Assembly: GCA_020726505.1 (NCBI GenBank)
Contig: JAHLEZ010000016.1
Span: forward strand, 806,001 to 870,000
DNA: 64,000 bases
Source of the DNA: Leptodontidium sp. MPI-SDFR-AT-0119
Lineage: Eukaryota; Ascomycota; Leotiomycetes; Helotiales; Leptodontidiaceae
Direction: 5' to 3'
Below the pieces are notes generated by a model, which saw only the letters and a list, made by a program, of their open reading frames with translations, did no database searches and was not told the origin of the DNA. Below, piece after piece: positions 34,744 through 46,830 of the stretch. Both the position numbers and the translations under genes were made by a program. Every line of letters starts with the position of its first letter. The stretch's first letter is position 1.

Positions 34744-35731
34744 ATTCGCTTCCTACTCTCAGGGAGGGTACGAGGAAATTTGCACCCGAAGTAAAAAGCA
34801 GAATAGATTTAATGTCGAAGTCTTAAAACTGCGATGGAGGTAAGTAAAGGTTAAGGCGAGGCTGTCGGAAAGATCTTTTCTACCAAGACCACCTGACCCC
34901 AGCCACAACCAAGATTAGGCAAAGACCCGAAATTCGGCCCAAACATAGACCGGCTTACTTTGCAAACTCGTTTCTACATGGGCGCAAGACACGAATTGCC
35001 GCTTGATCGCGGACCGGCCAATAGAATTAGATTGGAAACATAAGGAAAGGTTCTGCGCGTTAAATTAAAGCCTTGATCGCATCACGCCAAGACTCCTGTA
35101 ACCCTTTATCCGCCATGACCGATGCAGTCCTTCCTAATACCTGGATCTGTACTTGGATTTGGTGCAAACGGAACCATGGATTCAAACACTGATAGGATCA
35201 ACGCAAATAAAAGGTTCTGCACCCACTCTCCCAGAATCAGCGTGTTTACAGATCAATCCATTAATCAGATTACTAGTCTAATGTAACGAATTATTTTTCA
35301 TTTGATTTGATTATTCTGATTAAATTAACCACAATCTGATTTCTTGGATTATAAACAATAATCTCTGACTTGATTCATGGTCTTTTCAACACGATGAGAT
35401 TTGAACAATGGCCATTAATGTAATGTAATCAATTGTGACGCTACCCATAAGAATATTAAATACACAGAGTCATAGAAAGAATCCAAAAGAAGGTACCCAC
35501 AAATAAAAATATAACTACCCCATATTCCTATTATCAGAGGCCATGAAGGCCAATTAAACTCAGTACCTGGAAAAAACTCGACCCAAAGCCAATCAAGTGG
35601 TAAAAAGAACCCGTGTTAGAGAAGTCGATATCAGGAGACGTACGTGGGCGTTTGTTCAGAGCTAGAGCTGTTCACTCCAAACACGTTCCTAGCTTCGCTC
35701 AGAGGAGATCTTTTCGCAACTGAACCAAGCT
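34744..35731. other. intergenic region
   Basis: About 1 kb between the membrane-protein start and the 3' end of the TcA relic. GC is normal at the left; an AT-rich stretch at 35240-35520 has GATTA-type repeats. No gene recognised. It should hold the promoter of the minus-strand gene at 34743. Confidence 0.5.
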
Positions 35732-38700
35732 TCAAGCCGCTGGCCAGCTTGGCACATAGTACGCCACGACTGATATGTCCACAATGGAATCATCTGCGAT
35801 CTCCGAATCATCGTCCATCCACAGTGTTAAAGCCATCTCACCCCATGGTTTATTGACCTCCGCACCCGCCCTCAACAATCCATCTACAGCTGCTAATACC
35901 ACCCCATCTCCCCTGGCTTGTCCCTTGGCCCTGAAACTAACCTTCATGTCGCTCGTCGGCATTTCCTTGACAGTGACAAGTACCGCCACAGCCGCCAACA
36001 TAACGCTCTGTGATACCGCAGCAACGAAGTACGGCAGATGCTGTCTCGTGAGCGGAATCTCCATCGTCTTCTCCTGCGTATGGTTCATGCGGTAGAACGA
36101 GTCCGGGAATTCTCGGCGAAGCTGAAGAAGACGCGCGAGTCCATGCTTGCCCTCGGAGAGGGGAAGGGTAGCTAGGATTTTGTCGCGGGTTTCGGTCTCT
36201 ACCACGTTGCGGAGGGCTTCGCCACCCTCCCGTGCAGTGTACCGTACGTGCAGGATTACGTCGCTGATCGATTTGTAGTCAAAGGCACGGAATTTCTTGG
36301 GGAGTGTGAGACGCCACGAAGAGATGGCTCCGGCAAATTCAAAGGGTAGCGATCGTTCGTCGCGGAAGCTGAGTTCGAAAAGACCACCGTCGTTTACGGC
36401 GATGCTCGTGCATATCGAGTCGAAACGTTCAAAGTTATCGTAGAAGCGCCTGTCGTTGTTGTCCTTTTTAGAATACTTTGGTCCTGGAACGGAGACAGTG
36501 CGTCCTGAGCTGCTCAGAAGGGAAAGAGTTGCGGCCACGGATGTGTATAGGCCGGTAATTGCGGGAATACTCTGCGAGACCGACTTGAGTCGGCGCATGA
36601 AGTGGCCTGGATACACTACATCGAAGAATGCTTCCGAGAGGCTGAAGAAACATGCCCCAGTATTCTGTAGTTGTAGTAAAGCGAGCGGATCAATCTGTCC
36701 CAGTGAGAAACTCTGTGATATCTCGTACTCACGGCGGTTCTGCTCCAAGTACGCCGAATCCAGGCGTAAAAGTTCCTGGTGAAGACGTTCACCAGCCAGT
36801 AACCCTCGCTTCAAGCTGTCCCAATGGCCGAATTGAATAAAGTCTGCCCTGTCAAGCCCCAGCTCCTGACAAAACGCACGCTCGGCGCGCTTCCCAGCAT
36901 CGTACGCCATCTTGTACGCTTGGAAGTATAGTCCTGAGATTTGCGAAATGGTCCAGTCGTACAGCTCGGTATTGGTGAAGCGGTCCCGCAGTTGTTCGCC
37001 GACGGCTTTTTGATTCTCCAGCTGCTTGGTATGGGCATCGATCTCCTTCTCCGCTAGCTGCGCCCTCAATGCGGCACTGGCGATCTCCTGGTCCATTTGC
37101 ATCAACTCTTATGTGGCAACCTTGGCTTGTAAATCCCACTCGTCTTTACGCTGCTTGAATGAGCCTGTCTCGGATGCAATTGAGCTTGCGTGCTTCACAA
37201 TGCCGCCTAGTTTCTCCGTGAATTTCGCAAACCCATCACTTGATTTGGCAACGGCGGGCCCACCGATGGTAATTGCGGCCCAATTCCTTGAGGTACGATG
37301 TCAATTCCATTGCTTTGGCAGCCAGAAGAGTATAGCGGTATTGTGAGAGAGGAGCGTTGGCTTCACTCAAGGCACTGCTGAGGTCAACACCGGCAGCAGC
37401 AGCCTTAACTAGGAGAGCAGGATTAATAGGGGGTTCGAACAGTGCTAGTTCACGGACGATTCCTTGGAGGTTCATACAATTCTGGACCTTAAACAAGCGG
37501 TCTGCAACCGTATCCTAGTATGCTAGTAGCTTCGGATTATCTGGCAAGCAGAAGTATAGCATTAAAGGAGGTGCAAGCGGAGTAGATTGGTCTGGTGATA
37601 GGGGCATAGCATTCTCACGAAGCCTAGCAACCACCGTGATCATTTCTTCTATCTTCACAAGCGCGTTTCCGGCGTTATCGAGAGACTCAGCAATTGAGTT
37701 GAAAGTCTGTACCTCTGGTACTGCTCGCCGAGGAATCTTAGATGGTCAATCTCTCAGGATTTCAGCCGCCAGGATATACAGCTGTGTCGCCTTTACAATC
37801 GTCTCGATTGTATCTCTTGTAAACAACTGGTCTCCCCAGGCGATCAGATTGTCAAGATGCTTCATAACCACCATCTTTTGAAACGCTGTAGTGCGGGTTC
37901 GCGCAATCAGGAACGGGTTGAATGGATGCCTTCGCCACCGTGCGATTGCCTCGGTGAGGTGTTCCAAGATCTTCTTTTCCTCCACTAACAACGGTGCGCC
38001 ACTTGCGCCGCGGGCGAGGTACATCAGAATGTTAGGCAGCGACTCTTGGATATACTTGGCGTTGTTTGTGTTAAGAAGTGTCCCATTTTCCAGAAACGTT
38101 GAGGCGCGGGCAGCGCCGAGGTGTTCGTAGGGTCAAATATATAATAGTACCATTTCTGAGCCGCGCTAAACTGCAGGTTGGCAGAGAGTTGATTAGCAAT
38201 CTTGATGGGGACGTGGAAGAAAACTTCCCAGTTGTAGAGCGTGTACATGTTCGTGCCACGGAACTCGACAATCTCGGTTGGATACTCGCCGGGGTATGCT
38301 CTTCCTCTAAGTCGTAGGCTTCTTTGAAGAATATGCGCTCCCGAGGAATTTGCACGTTGCGCTAGTATAGCCCATCGAGGCCATTGCGGTTGAGATGGCG
38401 TGTGAATTGTGTTACATATGAATGATAAAAAGTAGTGAACTTATACTAAAAGATCTAAAACCGCCTAGAGAGTAATGGAGCTTGTCTCTCAATATCGGGC
38501 CTGTTGTAGACGAGGTCTGACTTCGTAAATGCGGTTTGGGCAGCGAGAGCTAGCATTAGAACGGCTTGGATTTTGCCTTGCGCAAATAGCTCTAGTAGCG
38601 ATACAGGAGTGCGAAACTCTCCGCTTTGCAGGAATTTTAGTGGACCCAGTTCCGTTGGACGTGGTCCAATAGGTTTGCGCGGCAGACGAGTATACTTCCC

Positions 38701-39230
38701 AATAATATCACCAATACCATAGCCCGGATTAAACTTATCGCCAATAAACTCTGGACGTAACTTAGTGTAAACAACCTCTTTGGCCTCGACTAAAAAAGTG
38801 TTTTAGTTATGTTAGAAGAAGAACGGCGAGTTGTACGTTGTATCATAATATTGTGGTGAGAAGATGAGGGTGTAGAGGTCGCCTGGAGTAGCTTTTAGAA
38901 TCTTTGTGTTTGTAAATGTACCCGGGAGATACAATTTGGGATTCGTGTATTCCTGGAATCCCATTGCATATTCCCTCGTCCCCTTGGGTCGGCTGAAGGT
39001 CCTGGAGACGCGAGGAGCAACTTGTGTGGAACTGACTCCGCTTTTCACATCCTCGAATTCAAACATGCAGTGTGAGACTGGCGTGAGGAGTTGCGTAGTG
39101 CCGATTATTTTAAGGCGGTTTCCAGCGTCGGGGTGGAAGTGGTGGAAGTGGTGAAAGTGGTGATACCAGTCGCCACAAATGGTAAAGATGATCAAAACAA
39201 TTAGCGCAAACTCAAATGACTAAAAACTAA
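35732..39230 (-). pseudogene. insecticidal toxin complex TcA-like subunit, C-terminal half, broken
   Basis: Relic of a Tc-toxin A subunit, which in bacteria forms the pentameric translocation pore that docks the TcB-TcC cocoon. About 1,100 codons remain, against about 2,300-2,500 in bacterial TcA; the N-terminal half is absent beyond about 39230. Visible blocks in order: FEFEDVKSGVSS (about 39070); a segment to about 38400; YNWEVFFHVPIKIANQL and AAQKWYYYIFDPT (about 38235-38130); RWRRHPFNPFLIARTRTTAF (about 37920); YFCLPDNPKLLAY (about 37550-37510); NCMNLQGIVRELALFEPPIN (about 37480-37420). Last is an open 457-codon stretch (37105-35732) with a heptad-rich helix and SDVILHVRYTAREGG of the TcB-binding domain. 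Breaks: at least three frameshifts (near 38290, 38070 and 37270) and nonsense codons TAA, TAG and TGA where Gln or Trp is expected. No TcB or TcC partner lies in the window. Confidence 0.88.
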
Positions 39231-40948
39231 AGTAATTGATCAGTCTCGAGAAAAAAAAGCAGCTGGTATAACTAAAGTCTTATTAACTGTGAAGTTGGCA
39301 GATCAATATGAGGAAACGACACGTGATTTGAAGTGATTATTGAATTGCTTGAGTTGCGACTACCTAAGAGCTTAAGGCTTTATATATATACTATAATAGG
39401 CTTACTAGAACCTTCCAAAGTCGATTATAAATCATTTTGATTTATAATAACTCTTAAAATCGTTTAGAAGAGAAAGGTCATGTGACAGGATAAGCGAATG
39501 TTCTGGAAGCCGGCAGGAGGCACTGATTACAAATCAACAAAACCTAGTCTTTAGCTTCTCTCTTCAAGAGGATAACGCTTAATTTAATTAATCTTTAAAC
39601 TCACTTTCTAGAATATCATCTAATCGTAGAATCTTTTAAACCCCTAAACCTCTGCTCTTCTTCTGCACGGCATATTATTATTAGTACCTCTAGAATAAAG
39701 GGTACTTATTTAATAAGCTTATTAAGACGACTCGCGAACACTTTAAGATAAAGGAGAGAGTTAATAAGTTCTTTAGTCGGTGGTTTAGTTTAATTTTCTC
39801 GTTATTTTAGAAGAAGCCTTACTAAAAGGGAAAGCCGGTGTTAACCTAATTAAAGAGCTTCGCTAAGGAATTATAAAGTATTTAGCTTAACTTAAAGGAC
39901 GACAATATATAAAACGATAAGACGCTTCGCGATAAGCTCGTATAAGGAGTATTAAGGAACCCCCTCTTTAAAATAGCCTTATTTAAGGCACCTCTTACCT
40001 TCCTTATATTAATAAATAGTCTTCGCTCCGCTGTTAATGTTAAAGTGACTTATGACTTAAGATTAAGGGTAAGTAGGCACTCTAGATTTAATCCGAATCG
40101 CCACTAATCCTATGTCGCAAATAAGGCGGCTTATTACTTTGATTATAAAATAATTTTTTTAAGTAGAAATAAGCGTAAGGACAAATTTTAACTTATATTA
40201 AGCTATATAGGCTATATTATTTATAAAAAAAAAAATTATTATAATAGTCGCTACTTTAATAAAGAGCAAGCAGCGTTCAAGGCGAGATACTTCGCTGCGC
40301 ATAAGGCTGAAGGAGTAAGAGCTTTAGATAAGACTTTTAAAAGCTACTTAACTTACATGAAGGGAATCAACCCTAATTCGGACTAGAACCGGATTATATC
40401 TAGATACTATTTAGAAGATTACTAAGATACCAATTTAGATACTTTAATAAATAATAATAATTCTTTAAAAAGTTTTAATAATAATAATAGCACTATAAAC
40501 TTCACGACTATATTTATAATAAGTAAGGTATAATATAATACACGAGAAGTTATAAGGCAATTTAAGGAGAGGAAGGCTACTTATATCTTAAAAAGTAAAA
40601 TCAAAAGTCTTGCTCCTAATAAGGCCTATATAATATAATAAACAGACCGATTCTTCTAAGGTCTATTAATTAATATAAGAGTATACGATGAGACGGTTAG
40701 CGGGGCGCGGGTTTCCGGGGTCTGCCTCGCTACGGCTCGCGTAGCCTCACCGCCTGCTGGATCCAGGCATCTGCCACTCGCTTCCGCTCGCGAGAGGTGG
40801 GCTGACGCCGGATGCGGGAAGGCGCGCTGGGTGGGTGACGGCGCGCCGCTTTCCCTGGCGACGCTCCACGACCCCGACGTATAAAAGAAAAGAAGAAAAA
40901 ATTCCAATATTGCGCCGCACAATCCTAAATCCCTCGTCCTCGTCTCGC
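39231..40948. other. AT-rich RIPed tract with one GC-rich patch
   Basis: Just upstream of the broken TcA end is a TATA-rich spot (TTTATATATATACTATAATA near 39380). From about 39560 to 40660 the DNA is RIPed, with dense stops and no recognisable protein. A sharply GC-rich patch lies at about 40690-40880 (next entry), just downstream of the FunK1 stop. Confidence 0.5.
40690..40880. other. GC-rich, hairpin-prone patch in AT-rich DNA
   Basis: About 190 bp of roughly two-thirds GC with intact CpG and CpA steps, between RIPed flanks. It includes self-complementary stretches such as CCACTCGC...GCGAGAGGTGG. It is not coding by inspection and shows no target duplication. Confidence 0.6.
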
Positions 40949-42254
40949 CTATGTAATTACCTGTTCCTTCTTCCCTAGACGGTCTATCGCTTTGTTGAAT
41001 GCATTTATCATCCCATCGTACATTATATCATGGTCGTGGAATGTGCCCGTGAAGATGTCCCCATCTTTAATTGGAAAAAGAGCGGATCGGAGCTCGCGAG
41101 CTAACGACTTAAGGTTCTCGAACTTCGGCGCAAACTCCGCGATGATGTTCTCGAATCGATTTTTACCCATATCCCCTACTTTATTCCGCGCAATTTCTGT
41201 ATATATCCCTGTATACTAACCTCGCAGTATATTTATCTTCGGTCTCATCGACTTGTCAGGTTTTTGCCTGCCCGTACCTTCATAGCCATATTGAATGCAC
41301 ATTCATACGAAGACGTAAAAAAATGACTCGAGGTTGTGCCGATATGTGTGACCTTTGCCTTCAAGAACCTCGACCGCTATGAATTGCATAGTGCTAGTCC
41401 GGTGACGAGCTCTACTCGGCATACTTTCCAGCTCCTTTGCCAAGTCTAAGTCAATTAGTCTTCCTTTCGGGGCGTCTTCGGCAGGGAGTTCGGTGATGAT
41501 GATGTTATTTTCGGAGACATCCCGATGAAGAATCTTTCTAACCTCGAGCAGCGACCTATGACCTCGGATAGCATCACGCAGCGCCTCTAAAAGCTCTTTG
41601 ACTGATTGATATTCGTGGAGAGATCGTCTAGCTAGTGAAGTCACTAAGCAGTAGTTCACTCGGTTGCCATACATCTCACTTTCGCAGCCTATCAAACTGT
41701 TGACTTCAGTTTCTTGAATACTGTCGACATTTTTCCGCTGCCACTAATTCCGGCAGTTTGCTAGACTGTCAAACACTGTTTCTTGAATACAGTGTGTGCC
41801 AATTGCGTCTGGCTCGCCTTCTTTGATGCGTACATTTGTCGTGCTGGCATGACTACTGTTAGACTTGGATCTCTTTAGTCTGCTCCCCCTATTAAGCCGT
41901 TTATCTCTTTTTCTTTTTTGCCTAGAGGAAGAGGTCGTAGCGCTACTTGCACCGATTCCCCGGCTCATTAAGTGAGTCGCACCGCTCCCCGACCTTCCTC
42001 TGAGACTTGTTTTGGAGTATGCCTGACTAGATTCCGGACTACCGTCGACCTAAGTCGCTTTGCTCGATAGCTTTCGTGGCGTTCCGAATCTCATGCCTCG
42101 TCGCAAATGTGAAATAGTGTTCTAGTCACCGTCGATAGTAATCTACTTATGATTGAATTATATAGTAATACCCGTAACTCCCCTTTCCTTGGCCAACTTT
42201 AATAGTTCCCCCTCCCGTTGCCTTTTATTAGACGGCCAAGCGAACTTGATCATA

Positions 42255-42279
42255 CAGTCGGACCGCTTCAAATATAGTA
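42255..42279 (+). repeat. left inverted repeat of the 4.58-kb transposon
   Basis: Matches the reverse complement of 46806-46830 apart from transitions. Confidence 0.88.
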
Positions 42280-42678
42280 AAAAATTTAAAGTGGAGAAAA
42301 TAAAAAAGTTGTTTAATTTAAACTATGTAAAATAGTCTAGAAAGCTTATCTAAACTTTTACTTTTTAAAATATCTTAACTTAATAACCTTTTTTAATTTT
42401 ATATAAAAAAAATCCTGAAAAAATTGGCTGATTTCTTAATAAAATTAAAGAACCACTTATTTTACACACTATAAAAAATCTAATAAGAGGAATTAACTCC
42501 GATAAGGATTCTCTATATTATAGATTAAATATTTTTTCAAAATGTGGAGTTTTTAAATATAGATTTCTAAAGTAAATTAAGGCTTAAGTAACTAAGTGAG
42601 AAGAAATATTATTAATTCTAACGTCAGTTCTTCTAATATTTACACTATTATACCGCTACTACTTTTGTAATAGCTAAT

Positions 42679-45660
42679 ATGCCTTCTTCGAAGCGATGTC
42701 GAAGTGCTACCTTTACTAAATCACCTCTTGGTTCGCCTATTAGGCCAATTACAAAGCGTTCTCGTCAAAAAACACCGGAATCTCCTACTACCTCTGTTAC
42801 ACTTCCCTTACCTTTACGCCCTACGAAACCTACCTCTACGTCAACGCCTACTGCTTTTAATAATAGTCAAGTCGACGAATCAGAGACTGAAGAGGAAAAT
42901 ACACTAGCTGAGCTAGCTCAAGTGATTAGCGAATTAGAGAGCGAGGAAGAGAGTGAGAGTAAAGAAGAAAATGATATTACTCGTATCAATAAGTATTTAG
43001 ATTAAGATCTTAAAGAGCTAGGCCTAGATAGGCTAGACAAGGAGGAGACGGACAAATCAGATATTAAGAAGGAAGTAAGCGAAGAGTTTAAAACCTCTAG
43101 CTTCTTTCGTCAGTCAATTATCGATTTAAAAGGCAAATTTAACTACGAGTTATCTTTTAAAAAAGTATCTATTAGTTCTACTACAAGTAAGTTACCCTTT
43201 ATCTTTTTATATTATATATATTAATTTATAACTAGAATCAAAGAAGCCTTACGTTTCAAAGATTGCCTCTATAAAAGAGAAGTCGATTCGTACTCAAGGG
43301 AGACTACGAGCCGAGAAACGGGAGATTAAGCGTTAAGCTAAAAGGTTTAAAACCCCTATAAGCACTTAATTAATAACTCAAAAGAGTATTAACTCTTTTT
43401 TTACACTAAAGACCTCTATTATTATCGAAGAAGAAAAAGAAGATATATTCGAAGATATCGATTCTAGCGACGACGAAGATTCAGAATTCGACGCTCTAAT
43501 AAAGGCTAAATTTAAAGCCGAAGATAACTCTATCGAGTTAGACGATCTCAACGATATAAAGTTTATTAATAATAGCCGAAGCGAGCTTTTATTAGACTTA
43601 CTTATTAGCGACACTATCACTCTTACCTTTAAGTCTCTTATTACGCCAAGGACTTATAGAGAAGTCCTCACTTCGCTTAAACAGTAAATCAATAACAAGT
43701 ACCTCTTATTACTTCCTCGCGTATACTTTAAATACTCGCTTATTCAATAATACGTTCAAAACCTCTTAAAAAAAAGAGTCCTCGTAGAGGTAGAATCGAA
43801 GCCTCTTTACTCGTAGCCGAGAGTAATCACTTTACTAGAAACGGAAAAACCCTTGCCCGAAAGATTAGAGCCTTATATCTCTATTATCGAACTTACGGCT
43901 TTCTACTTCTTAAGACTCGTGGTAGCAAGCAAAAGAATCGTTTTTATCTTAATAACGAAGACGTTTTTAAAGCTTATAGAGCTTAGTTATTAACTCAAAA
44001 GCTCGCTACAATTACTCCTAAAGGCTTTTAATACGCTCTTAATACGTAAATTATGCCTCGCTTATTAGCTTCGGCTAAGACGAGTAAGAAGTCTCTTTTA
44101 AGAAAGACTACTAGTACACGCAATAACCCCGGTAAAAAGCCAAAGGAATAGAAGCCTCTTAGTAAAACAGCTACTTATAAGTAGTTAAATCGCCTCGGAT
44201 TTCACGCTACGACAGAAAAGAAAGGAGTCTACGTAAACGGCCACGAGAGAAAAGATGTTATTAAATATTGTCAAAAAGAGTTCTTACCTTAAATGGCTTA
44301 TTACTAATCACTTATAATAAACTACTAAGAAGACGCTAATAAAGTTTTACAACCTATTACGCTAATCTTATCGCCAGGAGAGAAAGAGCACGTGCTCTAT
44401 TACTACGACAAGAGTTGCTTTCACACTAAAGACTACTCTACGCGAATCTAGTTAGACAAGAATTAACAAAAGATACCTTCTAAAAGCAAAGGGGGTCTTA
44501 TATACTACTCTGACTTTATAAGTCTTAAAGGAAGGCTTTCTATTAATCAAAAGGATACTCAGAAAATCATATATCTAAGAGGGCCTTAAAAGATTCCTTA
44601 TTAGAATATAAAGGCTCTTCTTAAGTAAATAAATAAAGCTATTAATATATTCGAAGAAAAGCACCCTAATAAAGTAGCAGTCTTTATATTTGACTAATCA
44701 AGTACTTACACTAATAAGGGTAGTAGAGCTTTAAACACTTTTGTTATAAATCTTAGAGAGGGGGGAGCTCCTTTACCTCAAAAGGTAAGTTTCTGTTATA
44801 CCTGCCCTTTTAGAAAGTACTTATTGACTTCAATTATATAGACTATATACTTTCCCCCTAATATTAGCGAGCCTAAGTAAGCTCGTAGGTTAGTTAATAT
44901 ACCTCAAGAGCTTAATTACAAAGTCGAGAAGGTTATTAAGGTTGTAATTTCTAGTAAAAAGAAGAGAGTAAGAGAGACTATAATTAAAGAGATTCTGAAA
45001 GGAATAAAGCAGATTCTTGCCGAAAGAGGGTGTCTACTTATAAGTAAATAACTCTTTAATATCGATTAATATAACTAATAATTTATAAGTAAAAAGCTTC
45101 CAATTATTAAGTATACTAGCGAAGCGAAAAAGAAGTATAATAACCTTCTTTCTTAGCCTCCTACGAAGACCGCGACTTATTACTTAGCGAGAATTCTAGC
45201 TAATTATAAAGACTTCTTCAAACAAAAGTCAGCGCTTAAAGAGAAGTTATTAGCTAGAGGTCATAAGTATCTCTTTTTACCGAAGTTTCACTATGAACTA
45301 AACCTAATTAAGATGTATTAGGCGTATTATAAGAACTTATATTAATAGGTTTAAAAGACTACTTTTGACGACATAAGTTATTACTTTTTACTTACCCTTT
45401 TAATTCTTTTATTAACTTAAAAATTCTAAGCAAGACAAGCGGCTTTTAAAGCTCTTAATTCTTGCCCTCTTAATACACTACGAAGGTATATTAATAGAGC
45501 TTCACACTTTATAGATACTTACCGAAAAGGGCTTAATGTTAAACAAGTAGCGTGGTATATTAAAAAAACAAAGCGGCCATCGAACTATTAGTGAGACGTA
45601 GATAAAGGAGTTTAATATAATACTAGAGGGTAATCCTTTAGAAGTTAATCACTTAACTTA
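42679..45660 (+). pseudogene. large DDE transposase, spliced, RIPed
   Basis: Starts MPSSKRCRSATFTKSPLGSP at 42679. It is Ser/Thr/Pro-rich, then acidic (SETEEEN, ELESEEESESKEE). A 49-nt intron 43187-43235 (GTAAGT...ACTAG) joins SISSTT to KSKKPYVSKIAS in frame. The C-terminal half shows a catalytic pattern: YYDKSCFHTKDYSTRI near 44400-44450 (first Asp), VFIFD-stop-SSTHTNKGSRALN near 44690 (second Asp) and FLPKFHYELNLIKMY near 45270-45310 (Glu). A tail resembling GHRTISET follows a one-base slip near 45560. From memory the pattern matches a large transposase family common in basidiomycete genomes. Expected length is about 950 residues. Stops are TAA/TAG at Gln/Trp sites. Confidence 0.82.
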
Positions 45661-45719
45661 ATTAATTAGATTTTGTATTTATTTACTAGCGCGGTAGCTA
45701 GCTTAACAGTTATAAAAGT

Positions 45720-46000
45720 ACTTTATAAAGAGTGATAATCAGAATCTAAGTCTAAGATCTCTCTCTCTAATTCGGTAAAGTCTTCTTCTAACTCAACCTC
45801 ATTAAAAGTAATAACCCCTCTAGCCCATCGACATAATAGGCCAAAATCGTTATTAGCAGTCCACTTTTAACCCCCTACAATTACTCTAACTTTAACTCTC
45901 TTTCTTACTTATAATAAAACTTTAATAGGCCTTCTAGAAGCCTTAGTAATCCACGCTATATAAACCTTTATTACTAATCCCCCTTAAATAGAAAAGTAAT
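45720..46000 (-). pseudogene. possible second ORF of the 4.58-kb transposon
   Basis: On the minus strand a frame reads GVITFNEVELEEDFTELERE ending ...DLDSDYHSL before a stop near 45732, preceded by KWTANNDFGLLCRWARG. TAA/TAG stops interrupt it upstream and its start is unclear. The acidic C-terminus looks coding rather than random. No family recognised. Confidence 0.45.
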
Positions 46001-46805
46001 AAAGAGAAAGGCCTATTATAAAGTAAGCTAATAAGTTATTAATAAAGTATTAAGAGTTATTAAGTCAAACCGTCATTAAGAGGGAAGCGATTTAATTAAA
46101 AAGAAAAAGTGCGATATTCGATATTATAACTCTAGCTAATAGAAAATCGTCGACTATTATCGAAATCACTAGAAACGACTAATATAATATAATTATTAGC
46201 AAAGTACTTCTAAATGAGTTAATTACTTACAGATAATCGACGCTTGATTAGCCATTATAATCAAGTGATAACGTTAAAGTAAGCTAAACGAGGTTATCGA
46301 TATTTTAAATGGAAAAAGGATTTAAGAGCGAAGAAGTTATCTTATAATAGCTATATAACGCTAATAACGCTAATAACTAAGCCAGACTATTATATAACTC
46401 ACTAATACTATATAATAATTATTTCTTATTATTATATAAGTCGTATTATATATCAGTTATTGATTTAATGATTTTTTAATATTTAAATCAATAAAAGAAA
46501 TATAAATATTAGTATTAAGTAATTATCACTAATATTTCTGAACATCTTTTCTTATAATAAGCCGTATTATAATTAATAGGAATTTTATAAATAAAAAGTT
46601 TTGAAAAATATTTATTATAAGTATTTTAAATTAAATTAAATAATAAAAAAAACTCAAATATTTTGGCCGCCAAGACTTCTACTTATATAAAGACAACTAT
46701 TTTACCACTAGCCTGATCGGGACGAAAGTGGGTCCGTTAGAACGCTAGCAATCAAGCGCATATAATAGTTTAATTAGATTCTTTCTAATATAATCTTTTA
46801 AAAAT

Positions 46806-46830
46806 TACCATGTTTAAAGCGGTCCAACTG
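46806..46830 (-). repeat. right inverted repeat of the 4.58-kb transposon
   Basis: Mirror of 42255-42279, followed by TA (46831-46832). Confidence 0.88.

Larger units (their letters stand above)
42255..46830 (+). mobile_element. 4.58-kb TA-target DNA transposon inside FunK1
   Basis: Ends are imperfect inverted repeats: left CAGTCGGACCGCTTCAAATA, right (reverse complement) CAGTTGGACCGCTTTAAACA, extending about 25 bp with only transitions. They are flanked by TA at 42253-42254 and 46831-46832. It carries a large spliced DDE transposase on the plus strand and possibly a second frame on the minus strand near 45720-45990. Excision with one TA gives a continuous kinase frame across the site (MIKFAWPSNKR on the downstream side). 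Strongly RIPed. Confidence 0.92.

Noticed and set aside
36456..36840. Plus-strand open frames opposite the TcA relic
   Set aside because: Shadows of the minus-strand TcA coding sequence.
35732..39230. Bacterial contamination as source of the TcA relic
   Set aside because: The relic is continuous with fungal genes having spliceosomal introns and carries RIP-type stops, so it is integrated in the fungal genome.
42679..43005. 108-codon Ser/Glu-rich ORF as a separate small gene
   Set aside because: The frame continues past its stop (RIP-type) through an intron into the large DDE transposase, so it is that protein's N-terminus.
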